Part shown: piece by piece, positions 52,276 to 61,329 of the stretch
Numbering within the stretch: the first letter of the stretch is position 1
Layout of the letters: each line of letters starts with the position of its first letter
From: Cristatella mucedo
Lineage: Eukaryota; Bryozoa; Phylactolaemata; Cristatellidae
Direction: 5' to 3'
Assembly (NCBI GenBank): GCA_009760855.2
Contig: WPIO01000036.1
Location: 920,001-984,000, forward strand
Length of the DNA stretch: 64,000 nt
Notes under the pieces: generated by a model
Database searches by the model: none
Told to the model about the DNA's origin: nothing
What the model saw: only the letters and a program-made list of their open reading frames with translations
Translations under genes and position numbers: made by a program

Positions 52276-52368
52276 TATAACAATAATAATAATAATAATA
52301 CACTTGATATAGCACCCTCAGAGAACTCAATCTCTTTTTAGGTGCTTTAAATTTGCTGCAAAGGAAAG
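52276..52368 (-). mobile_element. L2-A 3' tail
   Basis: (AAT)n, CACTTGATATAGCACCCTC, stem-loop, AGGTGCTTTAAATTTGCTGC. Confidence 0.88.
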
Positions 52369-52394
52369 GCTCATTCATAATTTAGCTATGGGCG

Positions 52395-52570
52395 TACATA
52401 TATTATTCACTCGTGACTTGAAGTCTACTTGCTACCGCATGCCCAAAGTAAGCCGTTCAGGCTTTGAGTGTGCTTAAGAAAACTCTCCAGAGTAAAACCA
52501 AATCAGTCCTTTAGCTAAAAAAAGTCTACTACTCTACACTTGTAGCTATGTGGTGTTGAAGGCAAAGATT
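52395..52570 (+). mobile_element. LINE-B 3' UTR, diverged
   Basis: TTGAAGTCTACTTGCTACCGCATGCCC, GAGTGTGCTTAAGAAAACTCTCC, TATGTGGTGTTGAAGGC; no tail. Confidence 0.6.
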
Positions 52571-53029
52571 TATGACATTCCTTAGTCTTCTCGTCATACC
52601 AGTCGCCCCTCTGACTTTCCTATGCAAAGGACCCTAATTTTGTGTGTTACGTTAATAAGTTAGCAAACTTTTTTTTGACCGCACATAAAGTACGTAAACA
52701 AGAGATTCCGTTTTTCTTAGGGTGCAGCACAATTTTTAAGTGTTATTATAACAATTATCAACATTAAGCTGCATGCGAACTCTTAACAGAATAAAGATTA
52801 TAGTAGATTTACATTGGCAGCTTCATTTATTTGTCGGCGGACAGCTTTTTTGGCTTTCACCCAGCTTGCAGAAGGGTATAAAAATTGCCTGCTGCAGGAC
52901 TCGAACCTATAACAAGTTTGGGTCTTTGAGTGCAAGCGTATTACCGTTTGGGTAGTGGTGATTGTTCGCCGCTAATATCAACGTTCTGGTCTCTCCCGCT
53001 GAGGTAAAACCTATACCATAAATGTTCTC

Positions 53030-53770
53030 TGCTAGTTCTTTTGAATTTCTCGGCACTGTTTGATAGTACTGACCAATCGGTCATTCTTGATTGCCTAACG
53101 TCTTACCAGCACATCACGGGCAGTGCACTGCAATAGTTTAGGCCTTATATCCGTGAGAGATTTCAGAGTGTAGACGTCATTGATCATCAAGTGAGCCCTT
53201 ACAGGATAGGGGTAATAATTAAGCCTATTTTAAGCTTTGATTTGTATGCAGAAGACAAAGAGATGTATGTGTGCTTTGATCCTTACCTGCCTTCCAGCAA
53301 GGTGAATTCATACAACTGTACTGTTGCATGTACTGCTGACATCTGCACCTGGATGGCAGCAAACATTCTCAAATTAAGCAACAATGAAACCAACGCAGTA
53401 TTAATGGGCAAACATGGAGTAACATAAAATACCTAACCTCAAAATAGTCTTGACTAGCATATTTTTAGTGGCATCTTCACAAAATCCAGATCACCTTTTC
53501 CACAATGACCTTTCACTAAACGACCACATCAGCTCCGCAGTAAAGTTTGCCTATTTTTAGCAACATAATATTTAAACAATTCAGAACTATTTTTAAAGGG
53601 GTATACCACATCCAATTTATTCCATTTTTATAAGGCATCTTGTGGCGACTCACTACTTACAGACCCCCTCCTCCTATGAGATATAAAGCACTAACAGTGG
53701 GTCCAAAACTCAGCAGCAGCTAGGCTTTTGTGTCTTAAACTTCGCTGTTGCTACATTTAATAATTAATTC
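53030..53770 (+). mobile_element. L2-A RT region, decayed
   Basis: Pieces translate to SALQ-FRPYIRERFQSV, then SFDLYAEDKEMYVCFDP (YADD has become YAED), CTADICTWMAANILKLSNNE, with later C-terminal fragments to about 53765. A second short L2-A scrap follows at 53780-53840. Confidence 0.72.
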
Positions 53771-54159
53771 TGTCCTGCCTTCCAGCAATTCAAACTCTCC
53801 TCAGCTCCCTCGCTTGCAGCATGCATTGATAAAGTTTTCGCGTGAGTGGAAGAATCAAGTGTAATTATGATAAAATCACCTTAGCAATTATGGGAAAACT
53901 AGTGTCACTCAGAAATCAAAAAGCCTACTCCTTAAAATAAGCTTGGGCAGAACATCTTCTGTAGCCGTGTGCTTAATGTGCCTATCGGTCCATGCTTCAC
54001 TGAAAGTTACTAGCCAGACATTGTATTAGCCAGAAGCTACGAGTGTCTGCATTTTTGCTTTGAAATGTAGGCAAAATCATGTTATCGTTTGCATTTGCGT
54101 CCTTTATACCATGCATGTAACTAACCATGCTAGTATTAATTGACTTGTAGCTAGTTTCA

Positions 54160-54215
54160 AAGAGCCTGGGTACAGATTCAGTTTGCTTAGGGCGGTACAC
54201 AAATGACCTACTAAT
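54160..54215 (+). mobile_element. SINE-A tail scrap
   Basis: GAGCCTGGGTACAGATTCAGTTTGCTTAGGGCGGTACACAAATGA; head absent. Confidence 0.5.
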
Positions 54216-54309
54216 ATTATAATTATTACTAGCTAGTCACGAAATCTGAGTCAGCCTATTTTGGGCTTGCTTATATAAGGATACTACAACCAAAGTAATC
54301 GGTGTATTT

Positions 54310-55248
54310 GTGACATTCCTTCTAGACTTCTGTAGCTAATGTCCTATCTCAGTGAGAGACTACAGAGTATTGACACTGATCTTCCGAGGAACCTCTGAAG
54401 TATGGGATACCTCAGGGCTCTGTGCTTGGTCCAGTTCTTTTCACGGTTTATACACTCTCCCTCTTTCCGATGCGATTTCAGGCTTAATCTAGGCTTTCAC
54501 TTCTATGCAGATGACAACTCAGTTGTACCTTTGCTCCGATCCCTCCCAGCCCTCCAGCATGTCAAATTCTCTCAACTCCCTTGCTGCATGCATTGATGAC
54601 ATCCGCAAATAGACGGCAGCAAACTTTCTTAGATTGAATGGTGGTAAAAACCAACTTACTTGTTATGGGCAAACCAAGTGGGATTCGGTAATTGGAAAGG
54701 TCAACGCTCACATACAGCTCTGCCAGCATATGTCCTGTTGAATCTTCGCGAAATCTAGGCATCCTGTTCCAAAGTGACCTTTCATTAGACGACCATATCA
54801 GCTCCACAACCAAGTCTGCCTACTTCAGCTACTGCTTAGACAGCGATCCCACATCTAAGTTTATCAATGCATTTTTGACATCCGTCTCGATTTCTATAAC
54901 CCCATGCTTGCTGGTCTGCCAGCCTATGCACTTAGGCACTTACAGATGGTGCAAAACTCGGCAGCTAGGCTTGTCTGTCGTGAGCTTCACCATTGCCACA
55001 TCACACCACTTCTTGCCGATCTGCACTGTCTCCCAGTTGAGCAGGCATCGACTTCAATGTTCTGTCACTCTTTAGGTCCCTTTATTCTTTGGCTCCAGCC
55101 TTGCTATCGGATCAACTTCCCACAAGGCTAAACATCGTACCATTCGCTTTTCGGAATCTAGTCTTCTCCCTATACTTCGTACGAACCTCAAATGCTTTCG
55201 AGACCATGATTTCAGTATAAATGCTCCCAAAGCCTGGAACTCACTACC
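54310..55248 (+). mobile_element. L2-A, cut off by LINE-B
   Basis: From the GERLQSI-like segment through LNLGFHFYADDNSVVPLLRS and the RT C-terminal region to 'AWNSLPTC' coding, where it stops exactly at the LINE-B tail. Several internal deletions and frameshifts. No 3' UTR of its own follows. Confidence 0.8.
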
Positions 55249-56530
55249 GACTTGCGTAATGTAATGTAAAGTATCTCCGTCTGTAACTCCCTAAAGCCAC
55301 TCAGACTACGTTGGGGTTACGCAGGTGAGTTTTGAATAGTGCACACACAGCCTAAGCGCTTTTGGTACGCATTCGGTAGCCAACAGACTTCATCTCACCC
55401 AACAAAGAGAAAGTGGGAAGCATAGCAGAGTCAGGAGAACAGTTGAGGTAGTGAGTAGTATACAAGTAGCAGCCCAAGACTGTTGAAAAGAATGTGCATA
55501 GTCGACAGCAGGAGAGCAGTTATCGATGCCTAGAACAGTGGAAGTGAACTCCACAGTTAAGGACCTGCAGAGCTAAAGCTTCTGTCGCCAACAGTCTGTA
55601 AGCGGAGGAATGGAACAGCTAATTTATTGTCCATAAAGGACTTGAGGGCATGGTTAGCCGTAATGGCTCACTAGGTAAGGTGGTTGCTTTTCACGACCTC
55701 GGCCACGAGGTCGTGGGTTCGAATCCTGCAGTGAGCGATCCTTTATCACGACTGCAAGCGGTGGTGATAGCCGTAGAGGTTCTTCTGTCGCTATACAAAA
55801 AGAGGCTATTAAATCAGCTAGTATTTTTTTATTTTTATGGGGCACGAGGATATTGAAACTGGTGCAGCAGTTCAGCTAGGTATGGTGGAGCCAAGCCGTG
55901 GCAGGCCTTCTGGGTCAGTGTAAGAACTTTGTTCTGAATCCGTTGATCAACCGGCAGCAATCCTGGCTATTTTAGCAAAGGAGACACGTAATCAAACCTC
56001 TTGATTTACAAACTAGACTTGCAGTCATATACATAGCCGTCTGCAATGGCCTAGTTGCTCTTTTCGGTAGCCCAGCCAAAAGGGAATTACACTAATCAAG
56101 CCGAGACAGAGCTAAGGATGTAGTTAGGCTTTTTTGCAAGCCACCACCGAAGACAGCTCTTTATCTTAGATAGTTGTCGGACGTGATGGCTAGCTGTAGA
56201 ATCAGGCTTCTGAATGAAGTTTTTAAAGTTTAGGCAGTTCTCGAAAACGGCACCTCAATTTCGAGCGGGTGGTGAAAGAATTTTTCCGACATCTAGGATC
56301 GCATATCGGCAAGGCAAGCATTCAGTTTATCAGTTGCTGCAGCAGATTCGGGCGGTTGAATGACAAACACGGGTGACTATCTTCAGCATAAAGGTGATAT
56401 CCTATTCTATGGGCCTTAATCACATTTCCCGAGGTTGAGTATAAATGGAGAACAGCAAGAGACCGAGGACGGATCCTTGAAGCATTCTACAGGTGACCGG
56501 TCTCGTGGGTGAGACCTGACCCCTCCACGA
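55249..56530 (-). mobile_element. LINE-B, longest copy, with SINE-B inside
   Basis: Minus-strand order: YADD-region remnant near 56395 (equivalent of HLYAED), RT C-terminal, UTR, and TAATGTAATGTAAAG tail at 55249. Frameshifted throughout. Interrupted by SINE-B at 55651-55839. Confidence 0.8.
55651..55839 (+). mobile_element. SINE-B, near full length, inserted in LINE-B
   Basis: Reference copy. A box TGGCTCACTAGG (55664-55675) and B box GGTTCGAATCC (55716-55726) both match the Pol III consensus. Head contains the palindrome CACGACCTCG/CGAGGTCGTG. Tail CTATACAAAAAGAGGCTATT, AAATCAGCTAG, T-rich end. A 5-bp duplication GGGCA flanks it (55646-55650, 55840-55844). Confidence 0.94.
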
Positions 56531-56539
56531 CAGGGATAT

Positions 56540-57170
56540 TCTGCAATAGGACGTTTACAGTTAGTGAAATACGCTGCAGTTATACTTTTCTTTAATGAAC
56601 ATCGCAACTTCCATGTAACACCGTTTCTTACTACCGGCTCCCTATCAAGCAGCGGCATCATGATTCTGACGATCACTTGCAGGCTCTTTCGCTCTCTTGC
56701 AACGGCTTATCCGTCGGAAATATTTCTTCGACTGGCTGGCTTCGCATCAAAGTGACTGTTCTTTCACTTGAGCTGCTTAGCTTGAGCCCCTGGCCAACCT
56801 CAAATCTTCTGGGGGCCAGATCTTGACTTCGTGTGCTCCCAGAGCCTGGAATGCTGTCCCAAATGACCTCACGACATTCCGTCAGCTGTGGAACTTATAA
56901 AAGAAGCTAAGAACTCACTTGTTCGTCAAAGAGTTACCTCTGTCTGTGGCAATCGTCTTTCTTTTGCTCGTGCATTCAGAAACTATGCTTAACTATATTT
57001 GTTTTGTTGCTCACCCCTAACCATGTTATTCATGTTGTTTATCAAGCATGATATTCCTCACCATTCAATTGCATTTCCCTTTGCAGCAAATGTGAAGCGC
57101 CTAGAAAGATACTGAGTTATCTGAGGGCGCTTTATCAAGTGCATAAGTATTATTATTATTATCGTATTTA
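56540..57170 (+). mobile_element. L2-A-related LINE, variant subfamily, 3' end
   Basis: RT C-terminal with LVKYAAVILFFNEHRNFHVTP instead of the usual RLVCRERRSCHITP, but the same 3' UTR (CTAACCATGTTATTC...TTTGCAGCAAATGTGAAGCG), stem-loop and ATT tail. Frameshifted. Confidence 0.78.
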
Positions 57171-57174
57171 ATAT

Positions 57175-57485
57175 TTGTAGAAAGTGATTTATTACTCAAA
57201 TGTCCCTACGTAGGTTATATTAATATTTACATCATTGGGCTATTCTGCCGCCCAATAAAGAAACGCTTTAAATCAGTTTTGAACCTTTTTTTGCGTTGTT
57301 TGCATGAGAAAGATTTGCCTCTCGATGCTTCATTTGAAAGATTTTTTTGTTTGCAGTGCATGGTATGGTTTATTATCCGGAAATAGTATTTTTTCTTCGC
57401 TCTAATCAAGAACTGATAAGTACGAAGCATTAACCGCTTCTAAAATGCAAAACAAAGACCTGAGAGAATACTTACTTGTGCACGA
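57175..57485. other. unassigned AT-rich stretch
   Basis: No exon or repeat seen. Confidence 0.35.
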
Positions 57486-57487
57486 TT

Positions 57488-57606
57488 CAGCTGCCCCAGT
57501 ACGGCCCAGGGGTAAAGGTTGTCGCCTTTAACGACCAAGGTCGTGAACTCAAGCCATGCGAAGAGATCAATTTCTCTTTGAGCGCTATAGAAATACATTA
57601 TAGTGA
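57488..57606 (+). mobile_element. SINE-A, diverged
   Basis: CCAGTACGGCCCAGGGGTAAAGG head, GTCGTGAACTCAAGCC, shortened linker, GAGATCAATTTCTCTTTGAGCGCTATAG. Confidence 0.65.
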
Positions 57607-57675
57607 ATTACATAGGGTGACGTTTACTATTAAGGGATCCTAATAGTCAGAGTACTTTACTTTATGGTTTTGCAT

Positions 57676-57712
57676 GATATCAAGTGCATTATTATTATTA
57701 TTATTATTATGC
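57676..57712 (+). mobile_element. L2-A terminal remnant
   Basis: ATATCAAGTGCATTATTATT... only; the last bases and (ATT)n of L2-A. Confidence 0.6.
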
Positions 57713-57714
57713 TC

Positions 57715-58300
57715 GTCTAAACTTGAAGCATGTGTGTTTTTTCCATGCCGTTCTATTAATTCCGAGAGCGTCATTACTTCTTGGTTGTTAATTCTCTTGC
57801 AGCGAGGTCCAAAGCTATTGGATAGAGACTTGGTTTTCTTCAGGTGTCATACAACGACTCATCATAACTATTGCGAGCACCTCACTGCCTGTGGACTCGC
57901 TTCGCTGAGTCATAGTAGTTCCGTCACGGAAGACAAGGGTACGCCATCATGCTGCTTGACGAAAGTGCGCCATCTTGCCAAGTGACGGACTTTCTCTCTT
58001 TAATTAGTAGAGATTGCTATTTATTGTCATTATCGCCTCTGCAGTGCATAATTAACACCCACATCTATCGTGGAATGCTAGCCAGTAATAAATAATAATA
58101 GGTCATTTTGCAGCGGCAAAGAGAATTAAATCTATATAGGCACGTGAACAATTAATTTCAATAAAATCAATTTCTGATGGTGCATTCTATGCACTGTGTA
58201 ATGCTTCTATATGCTTTCTGCGCAGCATATTTAACGTTCCTGGGAAGACATTTTCGGGGCGTTATAAAACGTCTTGGAATCATTATGACTTTATAATGTT
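57715..58300. other. unassigned with worn tails
   Basis: A 103-codon frame (57674-57985) lacks splice support. Worn SINE/L2 stem-loop traces occur near 58110-58145 (-) and 58235-58285 (+). Confidence 0.35.
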
Positions 58301-58377
58301 GTATTACTGTTGCTCCGGCGGCGGCAGATCTTGGGGAGTCTCACGGAGGCACCAGCGAAGATGCAAGTAGTAAAAAA

Positions 58378-58521
58378 TGCCGAGCTGGTTTGGTCCTGCG
58401 GTTAAGGTGCTCGCCCCGACCAAGGTCTGGCTGAGGTCGTGGGCTCGAGCCCTGTGGCATATGTGAAGCGCCTGAATTGAGATTAAGTTCTCTTGGAGCG
58501 CTATACAAATGAATTATATTA
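58378..58521 (+). mobile_element. SINE-A, full length, inserted in LTR
   Basis: Best-preserved head: GAGCTGGTTTGGTCCTGCGG, TTAAGGTGCTCGCCCCGACC, GGTCGTGGGCTCGAGCCC; then GCATATGTGAAGCGCCTGAA, stem-loop, AATGAATTATATTA. Confidence 0.94.
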
Positions 58522-58603
58522 AAAGAGACTCTATTTATTGCCCTCACGTGTACACTAATAAGAGCTCACCGAATCACCGAAACTGGGTAGTGCCGCTGCG
58601 GTG

Positions 58604-58692
58604 GATAATAATAATAATAATAATTCACTTGATAAAGTGCCCTCAGAGAACTTAATCTCTCTCTAGGCGCTTTACATTTGCTGTAAAGTGAA
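58604..58692 (-). mobile_element. L2-A 3' tail inserted in LTR
   Basis: (AAT)n, TTCACTTGATAAAGTGCCC, stem-loop, AGGCGCTTTACATTTGCTG. Confidence 0.9.
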
Positions 58693-58904
58693 TAACTTCC
58701 TTTACATCAGAGCTGGACGTTTCGCCAAGTCAACTGCCTAACCACCGGCTGCAGGTCGTGCATACATTAGTGGCCGGACGCTGCGCTAATTACAACAGCA
58801 GCAGCAGCAATGCGCAACAATTAGCATGCAAAACAAACAAGTATCTTGCTTAGTTCAGCATACCTAAGTAAACAAAAAGACACTCAGGCTGCAACCAGTT
58901 TTTA

Positions 58905-59440
58905 TAAGACCTCGAGCTGCTAACATGTAGTGAATCGTGCACAGGTAGGCACGCCAAAAACCCAGAAACAAAAAAGGGCCGTACGCTGAGCGAAGGGAAA
59001 GGGTAAGCAGAACAGTTGCATCTTAATCTGAGACTGGGATGGTGCGAATTTGTGACAGGTGATGACGGAATTCGGAAGCGAGTTCCAGACTTTCGGTACA
59101 AACGAACTGAACGCTCGACTACTAAAAGATCTCACTTTAGTGAGAGGGACGGCGAGACGTCTGAAAGCTGCCGAGGAGCGGTTAATGTGAGAGTACGTGA
59201 CTGGATGAGAAATTATGTCGTACAGATAGGTTGGTGCAAGTGAATAAAACCACTTGTGAACCATCTGAGGATCTTAAATCGAATTGAAGCTTGTTAGGAA
59301 GCCACTGAAACTGAGACAGAAGTGGGCCAATATGGTAGCTACGCCGTTGATGACAGACAAGATAAATCCTCGAGCTTTGCAGCAGTTGTAGACCCTTAAG
59401 GTCACGACGTGCCGGGAGTACTGAATAAAGGGAATTGCGG
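58905..59440 (-). mobile_element. LINE RT C-terminal fragment, third L2-like lineage
   Basis: A minus-strand 114-codon open piece (58920-59264) reads SLAPTYLYDIISHPVTY, VPLTKVRSFSSRAFSSFVPK, VWNSLPNSV, the L2/CR1 C-terminal signature, but differs from L2-A and LINE-B in most positions. No 3' tail identified. Confidence 0.7.
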
Positions 59441-59444
59441 GAAT

Positions 59445-59585
59445 CTAGACGCTGTGGTTAAGGTGCTCGCCTCAAACCAAGGTCAGGGTGAATGTATTTG
59501 CCAACCGAGGTCATAGGATCGAGCCCTGTGGCATATGTGAAGCGCCTGAATAGAGACTAAGTTCTCTTAGGACACTATGCAAATG

Positions 59586-59637
<52 letters not shown>
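59445..59637 (+). mobile_element. SINE-A with (AT)n tail
   Basis: Head with an extra insertion (CAGGGTGAATGTATTTGCC), GGATCGAGCCCTG, GCATATGTGAAGCGCCTGAA, stem-loop, AATGAATTATATATA extending into about 48 bp of (AT)n: the SINE tail has seeded a microsatellite. Confidence 0.88.
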
Positions 59638-59640
<3 letters not shown>

Positions 59641-59721
59641 CGACGCATCAACTAGTTTGGCTGTAGCACCCTGTCCATGCAAGCCCTGATATAGGCATAA
59701 TTCCTCAGCTGAGCACTAAAA

Positions 59722-59918
59722 TGATGAGCCACGTGATGGTACACTAAGGCGGTTGCTTTTCGCTTTTCGCGACCTCGGGACCTCGGTCGTGGGTTTGAAT
59801 CCTGCGGTGGGCAATCCTTTATCGCCCGCCGCAGGAAAGCGGTGGTGACAGCCGTAAAGGCTCTTCTCCGGCTATACAAAGGAGGCTGTTAAATCAGCTA
59901 GTATTTATTTTTTTAGAA
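59722..59918 (+). mobile_element. SINE-B
   Basis: Head with a small duplication (TTTTCGCTTTTCGCGACC), GTCGTGGGTTTGAATCCTG, GGTGGTGACAGCCGTAAAGG, GAGGCTGTTAAATCAGCTAG, TATTTATTTTTTT. Confidence 0.9.
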
Positions 59919-59984
59919 ATCATCCCACGCTGCCTAGATTTTCCCCTTAATGCACCCAGAGCTCGGCCTAGAGGCCGCTTTCTG

Positions 59985-60096
59985 TCCCAGTCAAAGATAG
60001 CAAATGTAAAGTGCCTAGAAAGAGATTAAGTTCTCTCAGGGCACTATATAAAATGTATTTTTATTATTATTATTATCATTATTATTATTATTATTG
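59985..60096 (+). mobile_element. L2-A 3' tail
   Basis: AGCAAATGTAAAGTGCCTAG, stem-loop, GGGCACTATATAAAATGT and a long ATT tail ending at 60096, immediately before the EPT1 island. Confidence 0.9.
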
Positions 60097-61320
60097 CGAC
60101 CGAGACCTCCGCGAGGGAGTAGGAAACCCTGGGGCGGTAGGTTACCCGGTCGCCCCGCCCACCACCTCCAAATGACCCGGCACAGCGTAGGCAATTCGTC
60201 ACCTTTTAAACCTCCGGCGCACCCGATTTACCGGCTTCGCGGCCCTGCGGCATTTAGCCTGCGACCGCTGCTGAGTGGAGATCGCGCTCGCAGCTGCTGC
60301 TTAGCACCGTCGGTGACCCCAGGGCGACATCTTATGAAATGGTCTTCACTCCGTATCTTTCCAAGGATGTACTCGCCGGCTTTGACAAATACAAAGTAAG
60401 TGCCCAAGTCAGCTTGAAGCTGTCATCGTACCTTGCCCTCCTTATCGATTTAGCTCGATCTCGTCCTCTTCGCTCCGTCGTCGAAAGTCCCTTGCGCACG
60501 TCGGCTGCAGCAGCAGCAGCTCTCGTTTGATCGGCGCCCGTTCAGCAGAGCTGTGCGCTCTGAGCGCGCGATCGGAGCGCTGGGCCGTCGGGCTGGCGTC
60601 CCGTTGCCGTGCCTTCCCATCGCCGCCGACGTGCGCTTGGCACGCGTCCAGGTGTGAAGACGTACCCTCTCCCCGAGCGGCTCGGGAGACGGCGGCGGCC
60701 GGACGCGGGGTTCCTGAGTACGATGGCTCCGCCGACCGCGTTATCTGCCTGCTGGCTTGCGAGCGTTCGGGCTTTGGGTCGTCCTAAACCGAGGTGTGGC
60801 TGGCCTGCTAGCCCGCCGCTTCACTCCAATAAAAGCCCCGCAGCTGCCGTCGCGACGGCGCGCGCGGCGCCTTTTCCATCGCGGCCGTGTGCTCTCAATT
60901 GAGACCTAGTGGCTCACGGCTCGTGTGACGAGTGACGAGCTTCGACTCAGCCCGTAGTACTCGGAAGCCGAGTCCTAGACACCCTGGGGCAGCTCTGCGT
61001 CGAGCCGTGCCCAGCCCAGGATCGGTAGCTCGCCTGCCCCCAGCGATGGAGCAGGGACGTGCCGGCCGGCTCGAGCTGGCTCGCTCGGCCGTGCTGGCTC
61101 GGCCAGGAGGGACGCTGGACTTTGTCAGTTGACTCAGCTCGCTCGCTTGCTGCACCTTGGAATTCGATGCCGCCGGATGCTGATTACGTGCTGTTGGCGA
61201 TACTATGGCCGGCTCCACTGCAGCCTCTCTGGGTCTTCCGACTCAGGCGTTTCCCGCCGCCGCCGCCAGCTCCGTGCTTCATTTAGATTCGTCGTGGACG
61301 CTGAAGTAGCCTAGCTAAAT
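60097..61320 (+). promoter_or_regulatory. GC-rich island around EPT1 exon 1
   Basis: CpG-rich sequence begins abruptly after the L2-A tail and continues about 0.9 kb past the exon 1 donor. Likely the EPT1 promoter/CpG island. No TATA box seen upstream of 60339; the 60097-60338 part would contain the 5' UTR. Confidence 0.5.
60339..60395 (+). CDS. EPT1: ethanolaminephosphotransferase 1 (SELENOI/EPT1-like), first coding exon
   Basis: 57 nt, MVFTPYLSKDVLAGFDKYK, then donor AAA|GTAAGT on a codon boundary. Vertebrate SELENOI begins with a similar segment, 'YVSPEQLAGFDKYKYSAVD', and this short N-terminal piece before the membrane domain is diagnostic. The enzyme transfers phosphoethanolamine from CDP-ethanolamine to diacylglycerol, the last step of the Kennedy pathway for phosphatidylethanolamine, in ER/Golgi membranes. 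The start is in GAAATGG context; an overlapping out-of-frame ATG five bases earlier opens a short unrelated frame. The next exon (expected to start YSAVDT) is not in the remaining 3.6 kb, so intron 1 exceeds that length. Confidence 0.85.
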
Positions 61321-61329
61321 GGCCAGCAG

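Larger units (their letters stand above)
58308..58819 (-). mobile_element. LTR (TGTTG...CAACA), copy 2, solo, with two insertions
   Basis: Homologous to 38651-38944 along its length once the SINE-A (58378-58521) and L2-A tail (58604-58692) are removed. Ends TGTTG and CAACA; flanking 5-mers ATTAC and ATTAG are consistent with a 5-bp target duplication with one change. AATAAATAG on the minus strand at the same place as in copy 1. Confidence 0.75.

Noticed and set aside
55660-55740. tRNA gene call on SINE heads (all SINE-A and SINE-B copies)
   Set aside because: A/B boxes are present but no acceptor stem or cloverleaf can be formed; each is followed by a SINE body and tail.
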